Shown: positions 9,218-20,271 of the stretch, in pieces
How positions within the stretch are numbered: the first letter of the stretch is position 1
Layout: every line of letters starts with the position of its first letter
Origin: Neokomagataea thailandica NBRC 106555
Lineage (GTDB): Bacteria > Pseudomonadota > Alphaproteobacteria > Acetobacterales > Acetobacteraceae
DNA length: 50,083 nt
Direction: 5' to 3'
Assembly (NCBI RefSeq): GCF_001598495.1
Contig: NZ_BCZB01000022.1
Location: 1 to 50,083, forward strand
Program-made: the position numbers and the translations under genes
Notes under the pieces: model-generated
Databases searched by the model: none
The model's input: only the letters and a program-made list of their open reading frames with translations
What the model was told of the DNA's origin: nothing

Positions 9218-11338
9218 TTAGATATGACCATCAACAGTAAATCCAAATGCGCGGGGTTGACCAACTTGCGCTTGAAGGCCAGACCACAATTTTTGTCCGC
9301 TATAGATGATGTGGTCGTTTGTTAGGTTTTTTATGTATAGGCGTACGGTGTAGTATCGGGATACGTATCCGATATTAGCATTAAGAATATTGTAGTTCCC
9401 AGAAGGTACGCTTTGTCCGCTTGCTATTTGCGGTGAGTAACGCCCTACATGGTTGAAGTTTGTTCCGATGAACACGCCGTTCCTGAAGGTTTTTTCAAGC
9501 CCGACATTGAAGGTCGCAGTGGGAGCGTTACTGAATTTTGTGCCGTCAACGTTTTTATACTGAGCAGGTGCATCTGTAATTTTGGTGGCAAGTAAGCCCA
9601 ATCCACCAAAAGCTCGGAAGCTGCGTGTGAAATTATAGAGGGCTTCGGCTTCAAGGCCCAAACTATGCCCATGTAGAATATTGACGAATGTATAGTTTAG
9701 GAGGTCTTGGTAAGAGTGGTAATCATTGTAGAATAAATTGGTATTAAGGTTGAGCTTTTTGTTGAGGATTTCTGTGTGTCCTCCTAGCTCATAAGTGGTA
9801 ACAGTTTCTTTGTTATACTGGTAGTACGATCCCGTATACCAGTTAATGGCTCCGCCTCCGGGGTTATAGCCGCGTCGAACCGTAAAGCTGGCGCTGGTAA
9901 CTGGGGTAAATGTATAGCTTAAACCGCCTTTAGGTAAGAACATTGTCGTGCCAATGTCGCTTTGTACTTTGCCCCATGAAAGAGACACATTGCGTTTCTG
10001 CTCTTCGCGTTCCACGCGTGCGCCAGCAATCAGGTTAAGGCCACCAATAAGATGAAGAGTGCCATCAGCATAAGCGGCGTAGGTCCGTTCGTTGTCGGGG
10101 CCATTTACACCTAAGCTAGACTTAATATCTTGGTCGCGGTTGAAGTAATATAAACCACCCACTGCGTTAAGTCGTGATGCTGTCGGTGCGTAAATGAAGC
10201 GGTCTTCAACGGTATTGTTTTGTTCTTTAAGCGTAAAATGAGCGAGGCTATTTTTGCTGGCAAGAGCATTGGATTGGCTGAAGATAGCATCGTACCAAAT
10301 ATGGCCGTAGGTGAGTTGGTTCGAAAGGGCGCTGGATATTTGGTAATTCGCTCGAAGGCTGGCTTCATTGATGCTCGAGTCTGTAACGCGGGTATTCATG
10401 TTGCTGTTGTCAAAGCGGTATTGGAATAGGTCCGGTGCTGTGGCGGTGTAGAGATATTCGCCATGTTGTTCACGGTGCCAACCCATGAGAGTTACGTTGA
10501 GTTGAGGGAGGGCTTTAGGTGTCCATAAAAGCTTTCCGCGGACTGAGGTTTGGTTAATTTCTCTTGGGTTAAAGGGCCATTTGGTGCCGGGGTAATGAAT
10601 ATAACTGTTGCCGCGCACGCCATCGGCAGTAATGCGGAAGGCAAGTTCGTCTTTAATAATGGGGCCTGAGAGCATTCCGGCAAATGTGCCTTTGCTACCA
10701 GCGCTTTCGTAACCGCCACGGATTGCGGCTTGCCAGAATTGAGTGGGGGCTTTGCTGGCGAGTGTGATGGCGCCGCCTATAGCGTTGCGGCCTTGTGTCG
10801 TTGCCTGAGGGCCGCGCAAGACGCTGACTTGTTCCATATCCCATGTGCCTGCATAGGCATAACGTTGGCCAGCGTATGTTTCGGGAAGACCGTCAATAAT
10901 GACGGCGGTACGTGGGCGGCTTCCAGACATAATAGTGAAGACACCGCCGCCAGCACCAGAGCCTGTTAAGCCACGTATTGTTGGGATGTCTGCGGCATTG
11001 CCGATCATGTTCGGGACACGATTTACAACGTCATAGAGTGATCGATATTCGTTTGAATCGAGCTTTTTAAGCACAGTGATTGCGCTGTTTGTATTTTGTA
11101 AGTGATCAATCTTTTGCCCAACGACGACAATGGATTCTGTTGATCCGGTAACGGTGGGTGTATTTTTATCGGTAGTAGATTTGAAGGGTGTTTGAGCGGT
11201 TATCGCTTTAGGAACGATTGTGTCAGCAGCATATGCCTTTGGGGGGGCGAAGAAAGAAATGTTTGCGCAGATGATGGTAAGCGCTGTGCAAACGAGGAAG
11301 TGCTTTCTGTGAGAGGTGGTGTTGTAAGCGATGAACAT
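9218..11338 (-). CDS. TonB-dependent outer-membrane receptor, probably siderophore uptake
   Basis: A 706-residue outer-membrane receptor that imports ligand using the proton motive force relayed by TonB-ExbBD. An N-terminal signal peptide with an AYA-like cleavage site (about residues 1-38) is followed by a TonB-box-like ESIVVVG. The plug domain includes DVVNRVPNM, IRGLTG, AVIIDGLPE and the closing VLRGPQATTQGRNAIGGAI. The remainder is an alternating beta-barrel ending PRAFGFTVDGHI; the last residue is Ile, not the usual Phe. A near-perfect Fur-box palindrome 44 bp upstream of the start suggests iron repression and hence a ferric-siderophore substrate, although the ligand cannot be read from sequence. 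No other iron genes are adjacent. Confidence 0.9.
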   Translation of the reverse strand: MFIAYNTTSHRKHFLVCTALTIICANISFFAPPKAYAADTIVPKAITAQTPFKSTTDKNTPTVTGSTESIVVVGQKIDHLQNTNSAITVLKKLDSNEYRSLYDVVNRVPNMIGNAADIPTIRGLTGSGAGGGVFTIMSGSRPRTAVIIDGLPETYAGQRYAYAGTWDMEQVSVLRGPQATTQGRNAIGGAITLASKAPTQFWQAAIRGGYESAGSKGTFAGMLSGPIIKDELAFRITADGVRGNSYIHYPGTKWPFNPREINQTSVRGKLLWTPKALPQLNVTLMGWHREQHGEYLYTATAPDLFQYRFDNSNMNTRVTDSSINEASLRANYQISSALSNQLTYGHIWYDAIFSQSNALASKNSLAHFTLKEQNNTVEDRFIYAPTASRLNAVGGLYYFNRDQDIKSSLGVNGPDNERTYAAYADGTLHLIGGLNLIAGARVEREEQKRNVSLSWGKVQSDIGTTMFLPKGGLSYTFTPVTSASFTVRRGYNPGGGAINWYTGSYYQYNKETVTTYELGGHTEILNKKLNLNTNLFYNDYHSYQDLLNYTFVNILHGHSLGLEAEALYNFTRSFRAFGGLGLLATKITDAPAQYKNVDGTKFSNAPTATFNVGLEKTFRNGVFIGTNFNHVGRYSPQIASGQSVPSGNYNILNANIGYVSRYYTVRLYIKNLTNDHIIYSGQKLWSGLQAQVGQPRAFGFTVDGHI

Positions 11339-11381
11339 TGCTGTTTCCGTAGAATTGTGTAAAAAATTTTACAAACTTATA

Positions 11382-11400
11382 AATGATAATAATTCTCATT
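11382..11400 (-). promoter_or_regulatory. Fur-box-like operator
   Basis: A 19-bp 9-1-9 inverted repeat (minus strand AATGAGAATTATTATCATT) closely resembles the Fur consensus GATAATGATAATCATTATC. Only one position breaks the symmetry. It overlaps an AT-rich TATAAG-like -10 candidate just upstream of the TonB receptor, so bound Fur would block transcription. Confidence 0.75.
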
Positions 11401-11559
11401 AGCGATAGTGCGTATTTTGATATTTTTGATGTTGAGGTAAATCAGTGATATAAATGTCACGGTTATGTCAGTCTGACCGTAAGGCTGCACAGTGTTGTGA
11501 GCGGTGCGGTAAGGAATGCATGATTGACAAAATGAAGTAGAACGCTGATTCTTATCTGT

Positions 11560-13628
<2,069 letters not shown>

Positions 13629-13698
13629 GGGTAATAAAATGCTCATTCCGCAGTGTTAACCTTGCATTGAGTGGAAAATTATACGCATCATCGGGGGG

Positions 13699-14001
13699 AT
13701 GCCACGTAGAGACCTAAATCCCCCCTTTGAGCCGAATAAAAGTGTTAACCGTTTGGCACGAAAAACAGGCGGATGTGCAGCGCATTGTGTTGTGCAAGTC
13801 ATGCAGAACAATCGCTCAGGTCTGGCGCGGGAAGGTGCGCTGTTGATGGGCTTCCTCGAACAAATTTGGCAGAAGAGGGGAGTCGATATCTGTGATGTAT
13901 GGGCCGAATTGGAGGCGCGCTTAGAGCTAGCGCAGAATTTGCGTGAGCAAGGCATCCGGCCACGTAAGAATGGACGCTATCGTTCGACGAAGTTGCCGTA
14001 A
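13699..14001 (+). CDS. Small hypothetical protein between thiC and cvpA
   Basis: An open frame of up to 100 residues that I do not recognise. The first 34 residues look non-coding in composition. The likely protein begins at ATG 13801 (MQNNRSGLAREG) or at ATG 13849 (MGFLEQIWQKRG), the latter preceded by GGAAGG at a workable distance. The C-terminal part is charged and probably helical (VWAELEARLELAQNLREQG), ending in a basic tail (RPRKNGRYRSTKLP) that could bind nucleic acid. It lies on the same strand as, and 74 bp before, cvpA. It could be a small conserved protein or chance openness. Confidence 0.4.
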   Translation: MPRRDLNPPFEPNKSVNRLARKTGGCAAHCVVQVMQNNRSGLAREGALLMGFLEQIWQKRGVDICDVWAELEARLELAQNLREQGIRPRKNGRYRSTKLP

Positions 14002-14075
14002 ACGGTAATCCGCTTTTTTGTGATGAGAACAAAAAGAGACTCTGTTGTATTTTTCCGGTACATATCGGTGCCATT

Positions 14076-14636
14076 ATGCAGAGTTTTCCCGATGTGTCTT
14101 ATGGTTCTCTTGATGCGTTAACCCGCTTTGATGATGTGGTGCTCGCGCTCATTATTTTGTCGGGCATCGGGGGATTCGTACGGGGCATTGCCACCGAAAT
14201 ATCGGGTCTATTTTCTTGGGTCATGGCCATCGTGATGACGAATCGCTTGCACATGATGTTTGAGCCTTATTTGGCGCCGTATGTACATGATGTATGGCTG
14301 TTGCAGATTTTTAGCGGTATTCTTGTTTTTCTGGTGACCCTTCTGTTCTTGGCGATGGTAGGGCGTAAGATTGCGGGTATCGCCCGTGTTGGGCTGTTGA
14401 GTGGTGCCGATCGTCTTCTGGGGTTTGGGTACGGTCTTTTCCGTGGGTATTTAGTCATCGTCACACTATGTTTGATAGGGGGGGCTTTTTTTGGGGCGAC
14501 CACCTCTTATCTGATGCAAGGAAGTCTCACAGCGCCGTATATTGTTGCCGGAGAGACGCGTCTGGTAGGATATCTGCCCTTATCATGGCGTTCACATCTT
14601 GCATCCTCGGCAACAAGCAGTCATGACGCCCCGTGA
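14076..14636 (+). CDS. cvpA: CvpA family membrane protein
   Basis: A 186-residue inner-membrane protein of the CvpA family, named for colicin V production. Its molecular function is unknown, though it is linked to envelope homeostasis in enterobacteria. It opens with the family pattern FDDVVLALIILSGIGGFVRG, followed by helices near residues 45-60, 70-95 and 125-150. The segment GLLSGADRLLGFGYGLFRG is a CvpA hallmark. It lies 29 bp upstream of purF, the same cvpA-purF order known in E. coli, which supports the call. No strong ribosome binding site precedes ATG 14076. Confidence 0.88.
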   Translation: MQSFPDVSYGSLDALTRFDDVVLALIILSGIGGFVRGIATEISGLFSWVMAIVMTNRLHMMFEPYLAPYVHDVWLLQIFSGILVFLVTLLFLAMVGRKIAGIARVGLLSGADRLLGFGYGLFRGYLVIVTLCLIGGAFFGATTSYLMQGSLTAPYIVAGETRLVGYLPLSWRSHLASSATSSHDAP

Positions 14637-14665
14637 GATCCGTCTAGTGGAAAGGCTACGCTGCA

Positions 14666-16105
14666 ATGAACCTGAACGAAACATCCAACCGCCCTTATGA
14701 AGAATGTGGCGTGTTCGGCGTTTGGGGCGTTCCGGACGCTGCGGCGTTGACTGCCCTTGGCTTGCATGCGTTGCAGCACCGTGGGCAGGAAGCGGCGGGC
14801 ATTGTGTCCTTCGATGGAGAGCGCTTTCACCAGCATAAGGGGCTTGGCCTTGTTGGTGATGTGTTTGGCGATAGCCGCGTTATCGCGTCATTGCCGGGGC
14901 CGGTGGCCATTGGCCATAACCGTTACGCGACGACGGGTGGCACGCATGTTCGTAACGTACAGCCACTTTATGCTGATTATGAGTTCGGTGGTTTATCCGT
15001 TGCGCATAATGGTAACCTGACGAACTCAGCGACGCTGAAGCAGGCCTTGGTTAAGCGTGGCTGTATTTTCCAATCAATGACAGACACAGAAGTGTTTATT
15101 CATTTGATTGCGATTTCGCTCTATTCAAATGTTTTGGATCGTTTCCTTGATGCTGTGAAGCAGGTTAAGGGGGCGTATTCTCTCATTACCTTGACGCCGA
15201 ATGATGGGCTGATTGGTATGCGGGATCCGCTCGGTGTGCGGCCGCTGGTGTTGGGCCGTCTGCCGGGTCATGAGGCGGGGAATGGCGGCTGGGTTCTGTC
15301 ATCAGAAACCTGTGCTCTGGATATTATCGGCGCGGATTACGTGCGCGATATTGAGCCGGGCGAAGTTGTGGTGATTGATGAGCACGGTATTCGCTCGCTT
15401 CATCCATTTGGTGACCAAGGGGCACGTTTCTGTGTGTTTGAGCATATTTACTTTGCTCGCCCAGACTCTGTGTTGGAAAATGTTCCGGTTTATGAAGCGC
15501 GTAAAAAGATCGGCGCTGAATTGGCTCTGGAAAGTGGGGTTGAGGCCGATGTTGTGGTGCCTGTGCCGGATTCCGGTGTACCATCCGCCATTGGCTATGC
15601 CGCGCAAAGCAAAATCCCTTTTGAGCTTGGGATCATTCGCAACCATTATGTTGGCCGTACCTTTATTGAGCCTACGGATCAGATCCGTAATTTGGGCGTA
15701 AAGATGAAGCATTCTGCTAACCGGGCTGTTCTGGCTGGTAAGCGTGTGATTTTGGTGGATGACTCCATCGTGCGTGGTACGACGTCTCGTAAGATTGTGG
15801 ATATGGTGCGTGCGGCGGGTGCATCAGAAGTGCATATGCGGATTACGTCACCGCCGACCAAGCACCCTTGTTTCTATGGGATTGATACGCCTGAAGAGAG
15901 CAAGCTGATGGCGGCGAACCATACGGTTGAAGAAATGGCAAAAGCGATTGGCGTAGAGAGCCTCGCCTTTGTGAGCTTTGATGGTTTGTATCGGGCGCTG
16001 GGTCACTCGGGGCGTGATGAAGGGGCAACCCGCTATTGTGATGCGTGCTTTACGGGCGATTACCCAATTTCATTGGTCGATAAGGAAGGCAACCTGGTCA
16101 GCTAA
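14666..16105 (+). CDS. purF: Amidophosphoribosyltransferase
   Basis: The first enzyme of purine synthesis, transferring the glutamine amide nitrogen to PRPP. It has 479 residues. The N-terminal nucleophile Cys14 lies in EECGVFGVWG after a 13-residue leader that would need to be removed, as in Bacillus-type enzymes. The glutaminase domain includes HNRYATTGG and VAHNGNL. The PRPP loop is VILVDDSIVRGTT. Cysteines in GARFCVFEH, KHPCFYG and RYCDACF match the ligand pattern of 4Fe-4S-containing PurF enzymes. AAGG lies ahead of the start at ATG 14666. The gene is followed by a clear terminator. Confidence 0.97.
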   Translation: MNLNETSNRPYEECGVFGVWGVPDAAALTALGLHALQHRGQEAAGIVSFDGERFHQHKGLGLVGDVFGDSRVIASLPGPVAIGHNRYATTGGTHVRNVQPLYADYEFGGLSVAHNGNLTNSATLKQALVKRGCIFQSMTDTEVFIHLIAISLYSNVLDRFLDAVKQVKGAYSLITLTPNDGLIGMRDPLGVRPLVLGRLPGHEAGNGGWVLSSETCALDIIGADYVRDIEPGEVVVIDEHGIRSLHPFGDQGARFCVFEHIYFARPDSVLENVPVYEARKKIGAELALESGVEADVVVPVPDSGVPSAIGYAAQSKIPFELGIIRNHYVGRTFIEPTDQIRNLGVKMKHSANRAVLAGKRVILVDDSIVRGTTSRKIVDMVRAAGASEVHMRITSPPTKHPCFYGIDTPEESKLMAANHTVEEMAKAIGVESLAFVSFDGLYRALGHSGRDEGATRYCDACFTGDYPISLVDKEGNLVS

Positions 16106-16162
16106 ACGCGCTGGGCGGTTATTTTTGTTCTACCATAGGTTCGGGTTACCCGGAGTATTGGA

Positions 16163-16193
16163 CTGCCGCGCTGGTATAGGTGCGGCAGTTTTT
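16163..16193 (+). terminator. Rho-independent terminator of purF
   Basis: The stem CTGCCGC / GCGGCAG encloses a 12-nt loop and runs straight into TTTTTG, 58 bp after the purF stop. Confidence 0.85.
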
Positions 16194-16904
16194 GTAAGAA
16201 AATATAGAAGGCGCTGCGCGTCGTGATGGTGTAACGGGCTGTGTTGGGGGGGAGGAGCACAGGGGGGGTGAACGATCATTTTTGAAGCGTTTTCACGACG
16301 TCTTAGTACTGTGATTGTGGCTTTCCCATTGAGAAAGGGGCCTTACCTAGGGCTTACATATGAAAGTCGTTCGGGTAAGTTTCGCGTTGTTTCCGGTCGT
16401 TGAAAACAAATTTTTGACGAAATACTCTCTTTAAAACTACTCACAACTCCGCCAAATCAAGGTTGATTACGAGCGATCCACAGGCCTTAAAATTTTATGC
16501 GTAAGCTCTGAGCCCTCACCATTGCCACATAGGGGTTGAAGCGGGGTCGTGCGGTATGTTCTTGCGCGGAGGGGAGCGGTTTATTCGGGTGATGTGTTTA
16601 AGGGCGTGCTGAGGGTGGCTGATCAGGCGGACTGTCAGTGTGTATAGCTCATGGTGCTATTGAGGGGGCAGGCGTTTTTCGATTTCTCTTGCGCCAGAAA
16701 TAATTTCTAATGTTTGGGCATGCGCGATGAGGAGTAGGCCATAATGCTGTATGGCACCCGGGCGATAAATAGTTCTTGGTCGTACTGTGTGGGGGGAGGA
16801 AGAGAGTGTTGTTGAACATCAATGAGGGATGTCGACGAGGCACTCTTTCCTAGTCTTGGGGTTTAGGGTGCACTCGGCAGCGTGTAGTATTTTGGCGTGA
16901 GAGA
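16194..16904. other. Long stretch without a recognisable gene
   Basis: Between the purF terminator and the terminator of the S10 peptidase gene I find no convincing coding frame on either strand. The longest frames are about 60 codons and biased in composition. The middle (16,300-16,520) is less GC-rich than the surrounding DNA. Short inverted repeats occur, for example CTTTC/GAAAG at 16321-16337 and ATAGC/GCTAT near 16644-16660. None is followed by a good T-run. I looked for and did not see RNase P, SRP or tmRNA signatures. It may hold a small RNA or gene remains. Confidence 0.5.
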
Positions 16905-16934
16905 AAAGCGGAAGAAGGCTTTTAGCTTCTTCCG
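16905..16934 (-). terminator. Terminator of the S10 peptidase gene
   Basis: CGGAAGAAG and CTTCTTCCG form a 9-bp stem with an 8-nt loop. On the minus strand it is followed by CTTTTCTCTC, 20 bp past the peptidase stop codon. Confidence 0.75.
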
Positions 16935-16953
16935 TTTCGGTTCATATTGCCTT

Positions 16954-18435
16954 TTAGTGTGTGTTTGTATTTATCCAACTTTGTACGTCGGAAGAAAAAG
17001 CGTGACGGCTTTCTGGCCGTAGATACAGCATGTGCCCGCCTTGGTAGAGATGCAGGGACACGCGATCAGAGCCGACGGTCAGGTGATCTTTCATCCAGTG
17101 CGCCGTGCCGAAGGGGCAGGCGAGGTCATAATAACCATTCGCGACGAAGATGCGCAGGGATGGGTTGAGGGCAAGCAAGCGATTCAGAACCGGGATTTGG
17201 TGAACAGGGCTTGGGCCACCGTCGCTCCATTTCCAGCTTGCATTGACGGACATAGAGAGAAGGTCATAGGTCAGTGGAGTGTGGAAGCCGAGTGCGCTGG
17301 CTGCATAGCCTGAGAAGGCATTGCCGTATGCTCGCCCAAAGCCAAACAGCGTAGGGTCTGGGCTTTCATCTAAGCCATCTGCCGCCGGGTCTGCGATGGT
17401 TTGGGTGTAGTCATACAAGCCATGCAAGCGACCATCGATGGACATGACATCATGAGAGCCAATGGCAGGGATGCCGTGTTGGCGTGCAATGACGCTTTCT
17501 GGCAGGCCCGTGCGTGTCGCGACATCGTGGTAAAAAGCGGTGTCATTATCCGTAATCTTGCCAGCGACTTTGGTGAGGTAGGTCGTCATAGCCCACTGGT
17601 AGGCAGCATCAGCCGTTTGAGGGGTGGTGCTGGGGCTTTGATGTGCGGAGATGAGTGTGGGCAGCATGAGGGCTGCGGAGAGGGGGTTATCTTCTGTATC
17701 TAGCAGCGGCATTTCGATGGCGGGGGAGAGCATGACGAGCCCATCGAGCAGTGTATTTTGCTCAAGTTGAAGTGCATTTGCCACTTGGATAGCGCGAATA
17801 CCGCCATAGCTTTCGCCGACGAGATAGTGGGGAGATTCTTGGCGGTTGTTATTAGCAATCCAAAGCTGGATGACTTTTGCAAAAGCGCTGGCATCTTGCT
17901 TCACACCATAAAATTCACCAGCAGCTTTTGCTGGGTCGGTCGGTCGTGAATAGCCGGTGCCGATGGCATCAATGAAGACCATGTCGGTTGTTGGCAGCCA
18001 GCTATCGGGGTTTTCACCGAGTGTTGCGTGTGCGCCGTCTGTTGGGTCTTTGCTCGGCATAGTGAGGGCAACGGGGCCAGCAGCGCCGAGGTGCAGATAA
18101 GCGGTGCCACCACCAGGCCCGCCGTTGAAGAAGAAAGAAACGGGGCGTTTGGCTGCGGTTGCACCGTCTTTTGTGTAGGCCACGTAAAAGACGCGGGCTG
18201 AAGGTGCGCCGTTTGCGTCACGCAAGGTCAGGGTGCCCGCATGTGCGGTGTAAGCGATGGAGCCGTAGTGATGTTTGGTGGTGCTATCTGCCGGGAGCAG
18301 CGCAGCAATACCCGTAAAATGGTCGTCTGGCTGTGCAGAGGGGGCAGGCTTTGGTGCGGTGTCTGCGGCGCTGATTGTGGCCGCGCTGCTGAGAAGGGCG
18401 CAGCCGAGGAGGGCTGCACGGAGTGGAAAGCGCAT
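16954..18435 (-). CDS. Exported S10 family serine carboxypeptidase-like protein
   Basis: A 493-residue exported alpha/beta hydrolase of peptidase family S10. A signal peptide covers about residues 1-23 (RAALLGCALLSSAATISAA). The oxyanion region FFFNGGPGG and the nucleophile elbow VGESYGG with Ser209 are intact. The Asp comes near the C terminus in NGYYDLACPFG and the His in YQGGHMLYLR, completing a Ser-Asp-His triad. It probably trims C-terminal residues from peptides in the periplasm; the actual substrate is unknown. The gene is monocistronic, with its own terminator downstream and about 100 bp separating it from the fumarase region upstream. Confidence 0.88.
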   Translation of the reverse strand: MRFPLRAALLGCALLSSAATISAADTAPKPAPSAQPDDHFTGIAALLPADSTTKHHYGSIAYTAHAGTLTLRDANGAPSARVFYVAYTKDGATAAKRPVSFFFNGGPGGGTAYLHLGAAGPVALTMPSKDPTDGAHATLGENPDSWLPTTDMVFIDAIGTGYSRPTDPAKAAGEFYGVKQDASAFAKVIQLWIANNNRQESPHYLVGESYGGIRAIQVANALQLEQNTLLDGLVMLSPAIEMPLLDTEDNPLSAALMLPTLISAHQSPSTTPQTADAAYQWAMTTYLTKVAGKITDNDTAFYHDVATRTGLPESVIARQHGIPAIGSHDVMSIDGRLHGLYDYTQTIADPAADGLDESPDPTLFGFGRAYGNAFSGYAASALGFHTPLTYDLLSMSVNASWKWSDGGPSPVHQIPVLNRLLALNPSLRIFVANGYYDLACPFGTAHWMKDHLTVGSDRVSLHLYQGGHMLYLRPESRHAFSSDVQSWINTNTH

Positions 18436-18534
18436 TAGAGCAAAATCCTGAGGTGGTTATTCATAAAGTTATATTATTACGAATAACCACGCTCATTGCG
18501 AAAGCGCTATGGATTCAAGGTAAAGTTTTTGTAA

Positions 18535-19957
18535 TCAAACTTTAGGTGTGACGCGGATATTCGGTGCCAGCATGTGCCGTGGATCGGCGACGCGGTCATA
18601 GTCTTCTCCGGTCATAACACCGAGGGCCAGTGCGGATTCACGTGGGCTGTTGCCAGTTTCCACGGCATGATGCGCGACTTTAGAGGCTGCATCATAGCCA
18701 ATGGCCGGAGACAGTGCTGTCACGAGAACCAAAGAGCGGTCTAGGTCTTGTTTCAGGCGTGTTTCGTTGGCGCGGATGCCTTCAACCAAGAAGCGGCGGA
18801 AGTTTTCAGAACCATCATTGAGCAAGGTGATGCCTTGCATGACGTTGTGAATAATGAGCGGCTTATAGACATTCATGTCCAGCATACCGCTCGCCCGCCC
18901 ATGCCCAACTACGACGAACATCATTGCTCATGACTTGCAGCGTGAGCATTGCCAAGGCCTCGGCTTGGGTTGGATTGATTTTTCCGGGCATGATGGAGGA
19001 GCCGGGTTCATTTTCCGGCAGATGCAGTTCGCTTAAGCCTGCGCGGGGGCCGCAGGCGAGGAGGCGAATATCATTCGCAATCTTGAACAATGCGCCGGCT
19101 GTTGTGCGGAGACAGCCAGAGAGATGCACGAGGGCGTCATGTGCGCCTTGAAGGGCAAATTTATTCTCGGCGGCGGTGAAATTGATGCCCGTTTGTTCGG
19201 CCAGTGCCGCGCAGGCACGCTGGTCAAAGCCGGGGTCTGTATTCACGCCGGTCCCGAGGGCTGTTCCACCGAGGGCGAGGGGAAGCAAGCCATCACGCGC
19301 GGCTGTGAGGCGTGCGATGTTGTCCGTGAGCATGCCTGCATAGCCGTGCCATTCTTGGCCCAATGTGATGGGAACGGCATCTTGCAAATGGGTGCGGCCT
19401 ACTTTGACGAGGTCTTTCCACTCTTCAGCTTTAGCGGCAATTGCATCCCGCAAGCGTGTCAGAGCAGGGATAAGGCGGTGCTCTACGCCGAGGACGGCGG
19501 CAACATGCATGGCAGTGGGGAAGTTACAATTGGTGGATTGCCCCATATTGACGTGGTCATTGGGGTGCAGAGGTGTTTTGCTGCCTAAAGGTGCACCTGC
19601 AATTTGGCTGGCGCGGTTGGCGATGACCTCATTGACGTTCATGTTGAACTGTGTGCCTGATCCGGTCATCCAGACGCGCAATGGGAACATGGCGTCGTGC
19701 TGGCCAGCAACGATTTCATCACAGACGACATGGATGAGCTTGGCGCTTTCCGTATCTAGTCGGCCGCTTTGTGCATTGGCCGTCGCGCAGGCTTGTTTGA
19801 CCAAAGCATAAGCTTCGATCATTTCAGGCGGCATGAGATCTCGGCCGATGCTAAAATACTGCAATGAACGCTGTGTTTGCGCGCCCCAGAGAACGTTTTC
19901 TGGCACATTTACCGGGCCCATGCCGTCCGTCTCGGTACGGTATCCAACTGTCGTCAT
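18535..19957 (-). pseudogene. fumC: Fumarate hydratase class II with an internal frameshift
   Basis: Class II fumarase interconverts fumarate and malate in the TCA cycle. Two overlapping minus-strand frames together give a full-length protein of about 474 residues. The N-terminal frame (to 18863) contains [30 protein letters not shown], and the catalytic loop [13 protein letters not shown]. It then runs out of frame after VMSNDV. The C-terminal frame resumes with [19 protein letters not shown] and continues to the normal end, through residues such as NVMQGITLLNDGSENF and AVETGNSPRESAL. The break lies at about 18905-18917 and fits one extra base or two missing bases. As read, the product stops after about 364 residues and loses its C-terminal part. 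It may be a true mutation or a sequencing error. The start overlaps the zinc-ribbon gene by 4 bp. Confidence 0.85.
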
Positions 19958-20253
19958 CGTTTTATTTTCCCTTCACCTTTGAACCAGCGATCAACACCAA
20001 AGCGGACATGGGCATAAAAGAAACCGACGCCGATGCCTATGAGCGCGAAAAGAACGGTCCATAATGAAAAGGGGCGTACAAGCAAAGAGACACCGGGCAG
20101 CAAAACGCAACCGCCAACCATGCTGCTGATCACTTCAATCTTGCGCGGGCCAAAATGCCGCTCTGCACCGCAGGATGTGCAATAATCTGCGGTACTGCGC
20201 AGGGGAGCGCGGCACAGTGGGCAGGGTATGACAGCAGTGCTGTTAGGTCGCAT
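19954..20253 (-). CDS. Zinc-ribbon membrane protein
   Basis: A 99-residue protein I do not recognise by name. Its N terminus carries two CxxC knuckles (CPLC and CTSC, about residues 11-28) that form a zinc ribbon. Two hydrophobic helices follow ([19 protein letters not shown] and [19 protein letters not shown]), with a basic C-terminal tail. GTG 20256 is an alternative start directly ahead of ATG 20253. It begins 18 bp after ccmI and overlaps fumC by 4 bp, so it joins the ccm operon to fumC. A role in cytochrome c assembly is only suggested by position. Confidence 0.7.
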   Translation of the reverse strand: MRPNSTAVIPCPLCRAPLRSTADYCTSCGAERHFGPRKIEVISSMVGGCVLLPGVSLLVRPFSLWTVLFALIGIGVGFFYAHVRFGVDRWFKGEGKIKR

Positions 20254-20271
20254 CACGGGGCGGTTGTATCC

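Noticed and set aside
16649-16843. Minus-strand frame of 64 codons in the gap after purF
   Set aside because: No ribosome binding site, biased composition, and no resemblance to a known protein.
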